Below are positions 58,612 to 64,000 of a stretch of DNA of 64,000 bases, piece after piece. The DNA is from Epiperipatus broadwayi. Lineage: Eukaryota; Onychophora; Udeonychophora; Euonychophora; Peripatidae. Made by a program: the position numbers and the translations under genes. The notes under the pieces were generated by a model. That model searched no databases and was not told the origin of the DNA. It saw nothing but the letters and a program-made list of their open reading frames with translations. Every line of letters starts with the position of its first letter. The first letter of the stretch is position 1. The stretch covers positions 78,182-142,181 of the forward strand of contig JAQFVV010000975.1 of assembly GCA_028023455.1 (NCBI GenBank), written 5' to 3'.

Positions 58612-59941
58612 GAACTATATATATACTCTAACTGTCCTGCTTTAGTGTTATAATGGCTAAACTCAGAATTTCATTAATTTCCTACTTTAAATAATAAATT
58701 ATTATCTTGTTTCCAACTCCAGAATAAAGCTTATTCAATACTTTTCAAAAAGGGTGCATAAAAGCTAAGACTCTACTCACAATTCAGGCCAACTTAATGG
58801 TATTTAGAGATTCAACAATTATTTTTTTGTTTTACTCTCTAACTAAAGCACATCAAATAATTCTTTATTGACTTTTATTTGGAAAATTAACTGGCCCGGG
58901 TTTGAGATGATTGCTTGAAAAAAAAATCTTATATATGTTTGAAACCCGTAACAATTTTTTAAATTTCTCTTGCATTCAAATCTGATATACATATAATTGT
59001 GTAGATTATTTTTGAGACTCTATTCGAAATTTATACAATTGTTATCCAATGATAAGTGAATCAAACAAAGATATTTCAAAACAATATTCACCACAATGAA
59101 TAATTTTAGTCTATATAAATATAATCTTGTCTCACTATATTTTTTCTATTTTTTTTATTCGACATTTGATTCAAGAACACTTGCTCCCTCATATCTTTTA
59201 ATTCTAAATCTTCTATACCCTTTATTACTGCTTTGCAATGCTTTTATTACAACCCACTATGACAGTTTTAAATCCATATAATGGCTAAAGCATTTTAAAT
59301 ATTCAATTTGTTTACAATTTTTTTTCAAATTAAAATTGCACATATTTATTTAATAATACATCTTCAATATTTATATACTCTTATATTTTATTAGATTAAT
59401 TTTTTTTAATATTTTTTTTTCAATCAAAACTAGTTTTTGCTATTTTGCATAAAATCTCAATTTTCACTAGGATGCTAACATATTTCTTTACTTGAATACT
59501 AAATATGTTTTGAGTGTTTGTTGTTAAGTACTTTTACAATTTAACTATTTTTTTTCCCTCTGCAGGGTCTGTCAGCAGTTTGTATAATTGATAACCCTGG
59601 CAGTTTTTCCCAATAAAAATCCAATTAAGCTGCTTAGTCATGTAACTAAGCGATGCCTTATGGACAGAATTTCTGTTTTTTTTTTTTTTGTTGTTGATAA
59701 AAGGGGGGAAGGATAACTACCTCTAAAATCGATATTATTTTCGCTAAATTAATTTAGTTAATAAACAGTTGTTTTTAGTTGTTATTTAAAGTTTGAACTA
59801 GTATATTTGTAATAAAATATATCCAACTCTCCTTATGGGTGTATATATTACACATACATACGCATCACTTAACCATAATATTCAGTTGCCCAATTAATTC
59901 AATTTGCCATCGCGCAGAGAACTTAGCATACACGCGCGCGC

Positions 59942-59972
<31 letters not shown>

Positions 59973-60735
59973 TACATAACTAGATTAATAAAATATATAT
60001 TTATAGCTTTCAGAGCCTTTTTTGTATATACCTCTTTCTTAATAAATTATGTTTAGAGGTACTAGATGACAATCAATACTAAAATAAATATTGAACGCAT
60101 CTTTTTTATGGCAAACATTCTGTTATAAATAACATATTAAAAGCTTCTAAATTCGGATCATTAACCTACATATACATGTGTATACATATATTATTAATAA
60201 ATATGGTAATGGTAAATATATATATATACTATCATTATATAGAAGTATTTCCGATTATTTACATTGTAATCATTATCAAATGAACTTATCAGCTAGGAAA
60301 CAAAAAAAAAATCACACCCATTTGAATATCTATAAGAGCTTTTTATTGTTTAGATATCAACCAAATTTTATTTTTTTAGCCATTGTTATTAAAACTGAAC
60401 AAAAGTTTATATATATACATAATATTTACTTTAAATTAAACATAGCTTAATGTATATGTAAACAAAGAGAGTCAATTACTCTTCCCCAGACTATGATTTA
60501 AAAGTACTGTAAATGTTGAACAAAGAATCAATAATAGAATGAATCCACCTATTTTTGGAAACTCTGATCTTTATAAGCATACCATTGTTAAGAATGTTGG
60601 TATATTAGAGTGAAATTAGTTTATTATCGAGGTAGAATATGGCATTTAAGAGTTACTAATCCAGACCAAAGTTTAGAGTCCCTACAATTCAATTGCTATT
60701 TAAAAAATATAACTCAAAGCAACAAAACATTTATA
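58612..60735. other. AT-rich DNA, nothing firmly recognised
   Basis: Holds a compound CG/TA/GA microsatellite at 59932-59971, and a polypyrimidine-CAG word at 59550-59567 without a following open exon. A weak match to an RTE endonuclease near 59240-59280 was not accepted. Confidence 0.45.
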
Positions 60736-60739
60736 TAAA

Positions 60740-61150
60740 TGTAAGTATAGGAGATTTGAACTCAGATTTTTAAACACCCTCCAACTATCCACACTATCTC
60801 ATACAATTGATACACATGACCACACACATGTAGAAAACATAAATAATCACCAATATGCTAAACCAGCACTCATCAGTTAGTCTAGATTATCATCTCCCAC
60901 ACACATATATAATCAGTGCTCAGTTTATATTAAGATAGCAAATCTTCATACTTTAATGGACAGGCTTCAATCTTCTCCAACCTCCAACTTTTCAACCATC
61001 CATATCATTGAAAATCTGATGATGAAAACCCAAATCTCATGCTAATGCCAATATTATTGCCATGCTCATGTTGACCTCCAGTCACTCTGACCCCTCATGT
61101 ATAGAACCTTATTAAGTGTGCTCCCTATGTAGATCATATATATAAACTAG
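60740..61150 (-). repeat. Dispersed SINE-like repeat Y, one near-complete copy
   Basis: GGAGATTTGAACTCAGATTT, CCAGCACTCATCAGTTAG, ATTATCATCTCCCACACAC, TTCAACCATCCATATCATTG and AAAATCTGATGATGA match the copies at 19.5-20.2 kb in the same order. On the minus strand TGAGTTCAAATCTCC is a good B-box-like word. The best reference copy in the window for defining the family. Confidence 0.65.
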
Positions 61151-62550
61151 ATCTGGAGTTCAGATCAATGCTGAAACAAATAATATAAAGGAAGACAAAC
61201 TGGTGCTTTGCAGTAGAGCTTCCAAAACTACAGCCGTACATAAACTAAATAATGGTTGTGACTTGAATGTGCAATTACTCAGGGGATTCAGTACCAAGTA
61301 CTCGGTTCCCATGAACTGTACAACTTGCTATCATAAAATACATGAACATTTAGTTCAGGTGATTGGAGCAACTTATAAAAACAATCTGGACCCTCGTGTT
61401 TCAGTTTTAAAAAGAAATAATAGGGTGGCCCTTAAAACCAAAGCCCATTTTTAAAAGACAGCTGGCCCTTAAACCAAAACCCATTCTAATAAGAGATACA
61501 TATAGCAAGGCATAATGTACAGATGTGCTTCATAAGAATACATTCACAATGCTTTCCAAATATCAAACATTAAAATTAATCAAGTGCTAAATCTTTAATG
61601 TTGATCTGCGAAACTACTATATACCTGTTCATAAATTAGCATATTTAAATATGCTAAAATGGGTTAATTAAATGATCTAGTTTACAGTTAAATCTATATA
61701 GTTTATAATAATAAACTAAGGGGGAGTAAAGAATATTTGGGACTTAATTAACTAATTATTTATAATATGCCTTAAAACATCATTCTTGCTATAATTTAAG
61801 TAAATGCAATCATTTAACATGCAAGCCTGAATTATACTAAGCTAAAACATAATAGCTCAACATATATAAAAATAGTTTTCAGACCGAAGATTTATTTATG
61901 TTCTAAAAATCAATTTAAGATTATATGAGAGAGACAAATTATCTCTTTACTGTTATATATTTAATAATCTCCACTCTGAGGGATAGCGTAGCATAATTAA
62001 TGAAATATCAAATAAACAAAGTAAGGAAGGCATATCTGTAGATTGGTTAGATTAAGAATAATAACTAAAATAGTTATTATGATTAACAGAAATATTATTA
62101 GTTAACTTTTAATTAGGGAAAATTTTACATTATTATTTTTAAATAAGGGTACATTAAAATATTTAAATCAATAAGTATAAATTCTTTACAGAGTTTTAAT
62201 TATTAATAATAATTTTAGCTTAACAGTATGTACACATTTGTAGTATAGCTAGCTTTAGAAAATTATAGAAATGATTTATTAAAACTTAGTTTAGGAGCTC
62301 TGTGGAAGAGTAATTATCAATCACCTTCTTGTTGAGGTGTCTAATATGGCACAGGCACTAATATTCACCAATGGGCTGCTTCATTCTTGGTAGCTTCTTG
62401 GCAGGTTGCTAATTTGAACTCCCTCCATATCCTAGACCAATTTTTCTGTGAGGAAGAAGACATAATAGGCCTTCTAGCCTCAGATCTTCATCATCAATTT
62501 TGGCACAGTGCCAGGCTGTATTTGATCACAACTAGTAAATAATTCCAAAG
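61150..62550. other. AT-rich DNA, nothing firmly recognised
   Basis: The open frame around 61203-61454 (contains NCTTCYHKIHEHLVQVIG) is less AT-biased than its surroundings and may be a transposon fragment, but I do not recognise it. 62300-62550 is also less AT-rich and may belong to the Penelope-like fragment that follows. Confidence 0.4.
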
Positions 62551-62554
62551 ATAA

Positions 62555-62893
62555 AATAGAAAGAGATCAAGCCCCCCATGTGGTCTATAAAATAGCATGC
62601 CCTCAATTATGCTGCCAGGTATGTTACCATGGTGAGACTTGGGCTAACATCAACACAAGAATTTACCAACACAGGTATGCATACAACAGAATTAAAAATA
62701 AAAATGAATCAATCTTCTGGGACCACCAAGCAGTTACAGGCCATGTATTTGAACCAGTTCTTCCCAAATAATTTGCACAAAGAAGAGTGATGCCAAAAGA
62801 AAGGTCAAAGAAGCTTTTTACATAGCAAATGATCTCAGTGCCATTAATAGAAGAGAAGCATACATTGCTCTCTCCAAACAATGGACTAACTAA
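62555..62893 (+). pseudogene. GIY-YIG endonuclease fragment of a third Penelope-like family
   Basis: VVYKIACPQLC...CYHGET (62580-62642) corresponds to the VYKIxCxxC...YIGET core of Penelope-like GIY-YIG domains. NINTRIYQH and ESIFWDHQAVTGHVF follow, then, after a frameshift near 62770-62790, KRKVKEAFYIA (Glu as catalytic candidate) and INRREAYIALSKQW. The second conserved Ile of YIG is His. No RT is visible upstream, so only the C-terminal domain remains. Clearly distinct in sequence from the two larger families in the window. Confidence 0.72.
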
Positions 62894-62894
62894 T

Positions 62895-64000
62895 TAAAAA
62901 TTCAAGCTCATTTGCATACGTGTACAATAAATTACAACAGTATTCATAAAGCTATGAGTATGAAATTAGAATACTAAATCTCAAAAGTGCTAAGCAGGCA
63001 TATTAAACATTATAGTATAATTACAGCTTCACTAATGCAAGTGAAAAATTTGCACATGTATAATTACAATTTTTATTGGTGAAGAGAAAAACAATTTATT
63101 AATTAAGAGTTAGCTAATTTTGAATTAAAACTGGGTTTTTAATAGAACATCTTTCTTATCCTGTCACAAGCCATTAAAAGTTGTTTACGACTTTTAATTT
63201 TCAATTTTCAATTTTTAATAGCCAGTATAAATTTAATAAGAACAAAAGGATCTGGCTTACCTATTGACAAGTGAATGTTGAGCTAATGCTTTTGTCTTCA
63301 CCTTTTGAACTTTTATTTTTAAATCTTTAAAATCCTTGGCTCTCAGTTTACAATTTAATGAAAGGTATTTTTGAGAAACCAATGAACTTAATTCTCTCTT
63401 TTTTAAAAAGAGATTTAAGCTGTCAACATTTTAGCATAAACATAAGGCAGTCACCTGTAAAATTAAGAATTATATGTGAATACCAATGATTTTGTAATGT
63501 AAATAACTTAAAAATTATTTAGAAAAAATTTAGAAAATCTGTAATGTTTACTAAGTCTATGACATTACAGTTCCCTTCGCATATATACATAGGTGTGCTC
63601 CCACCTATACAAGGATGTTTACAACTTAAATTAATTTTAATTATAAATGCGTATACATTATATGCATACAAAGATTAATATGCTATTAGATGTGTGTGCA
63701 AATACAAATGCATACATATACACATAAATATACACTATTATAAATATTTTAGTATTAAATTAACTAATATACGTGGACTTGGATGGGTTTAAACCAGAGA
63801 AAATATACTACTGTGGAACATAGTAGGTGAAACAGGATGATAAATAAATCTTACTGTTTCAATATCAACAATATATATATATATATATATGATTTATGCA
63901 CACTACTATTAATATAAAAAATATTTGTACTAGCAAGCAACATTTTATTAACATTTACTCCTTAGCCAATCATTTAATATATATATATATTATAACAGAG
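62895..64000. other. AT-rich DNA, nothing recognised
   Basis: Contains TA runs near 63871-63890 and 63979-63990. No frames or matched repeats. Confidence 0.5.

Noticed and set aside
59200-59280. Possible third relic of the RTE endonuclease (ACTATGACAGTTTTAAATCC)
   Set aside because: Only about 20 bases resemble the GDFN-coding segment and the flanks do not align, unlike 25620-25740 and 57655-57775.
61203-61454. 83-codon frame containing NCTTCYHKIHEHLVQVIG
   Set aside because: I considered a transposon fragment or a small gene, but no family motif is recognisable and there is no clear start or partner, so it is mentioned only under its gap region.

Overview
This window reads as gene-poor, very AT-rich DNA from an animal nuclear genome, probably an invertebrate. 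I cannot name the species. The evidence is three kinds of retroelement (Penelope-like elements with GIY-YIG endonuclease, LINEs with a C-terminal CCHC finger, and an RTE-type LINE with an apurinic endonuclease), tRNA-derived SINEs, a hAT-like non-autonomous element, and very long AAT/ATT and CTAT microsatellites. I find no host protein-coding gene, rRNA, functional tRNA, operon or CRISPR array. Every reading frame with recognisable homology belongs to a transposable element, and all are truncated or broken.

Layout. 1-4.0 kb is AT-rich and featureless. 4.0-6.7 kb is an unclassified old repeat whose inverted paralogue lies at 35.5-39.7 kb. 7.1-8.3 kb is a 5'-truncated LINE with a clean target-site duplication. 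9.2-10.3 kb holds dispersed and inverted repeats. 10.3-14.5 kb is a near-perfect palindrome of two head-to-head Penelope-like elements. 17.6-21.4 kb is a cluster of palindromic repeats and SINE-like units. 23.0-23.4 kb is a hAT-like MITE. 28.1-32.7 kb holds two LINE copies separated and flanked by (AAT)n tracts, with a SINE in the middle tract. 34.1-34.5 kb is a fold-back element. 40.2-42.5 kb holds long microsatellites. 45.1-50.2 kb is a second Penelope-like composite with one inverted and two tandem copies. 50.3-51.9 kb is an LTR-like unit. 53.9-56.7 kb is a decayed RTE-type LINE on the minus strand. 57.8-58.1 kb is a short element with 56-bp inverted ends. 62.6-62.9 kb is a GIY-YIG fragment of a third Penelope-like family.

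Three themes stand out. First, head-to-head inverted duplication recurs in at least eight unrelated repeats here. Second, both Penelope-like families, and the short element at 57.8-58.1 kb, carry a similar 3' module (CTGAGGA-like box, short hairpin, GAAAC box) that looks like a hammerhead-ribozyme core. Third, two LINE copies of one family have (TAA)n tails and sit in (AAT)n tracts on both sides, while a related copy has a poly(A) tail and an ordinary target site.

All boundaries of repeats were read by eye and are good to roughly 5-20 bases unless a duplication or terminal motif fixes them. Family names for LINEs and SINEs are judged from motifs, not from database searches.
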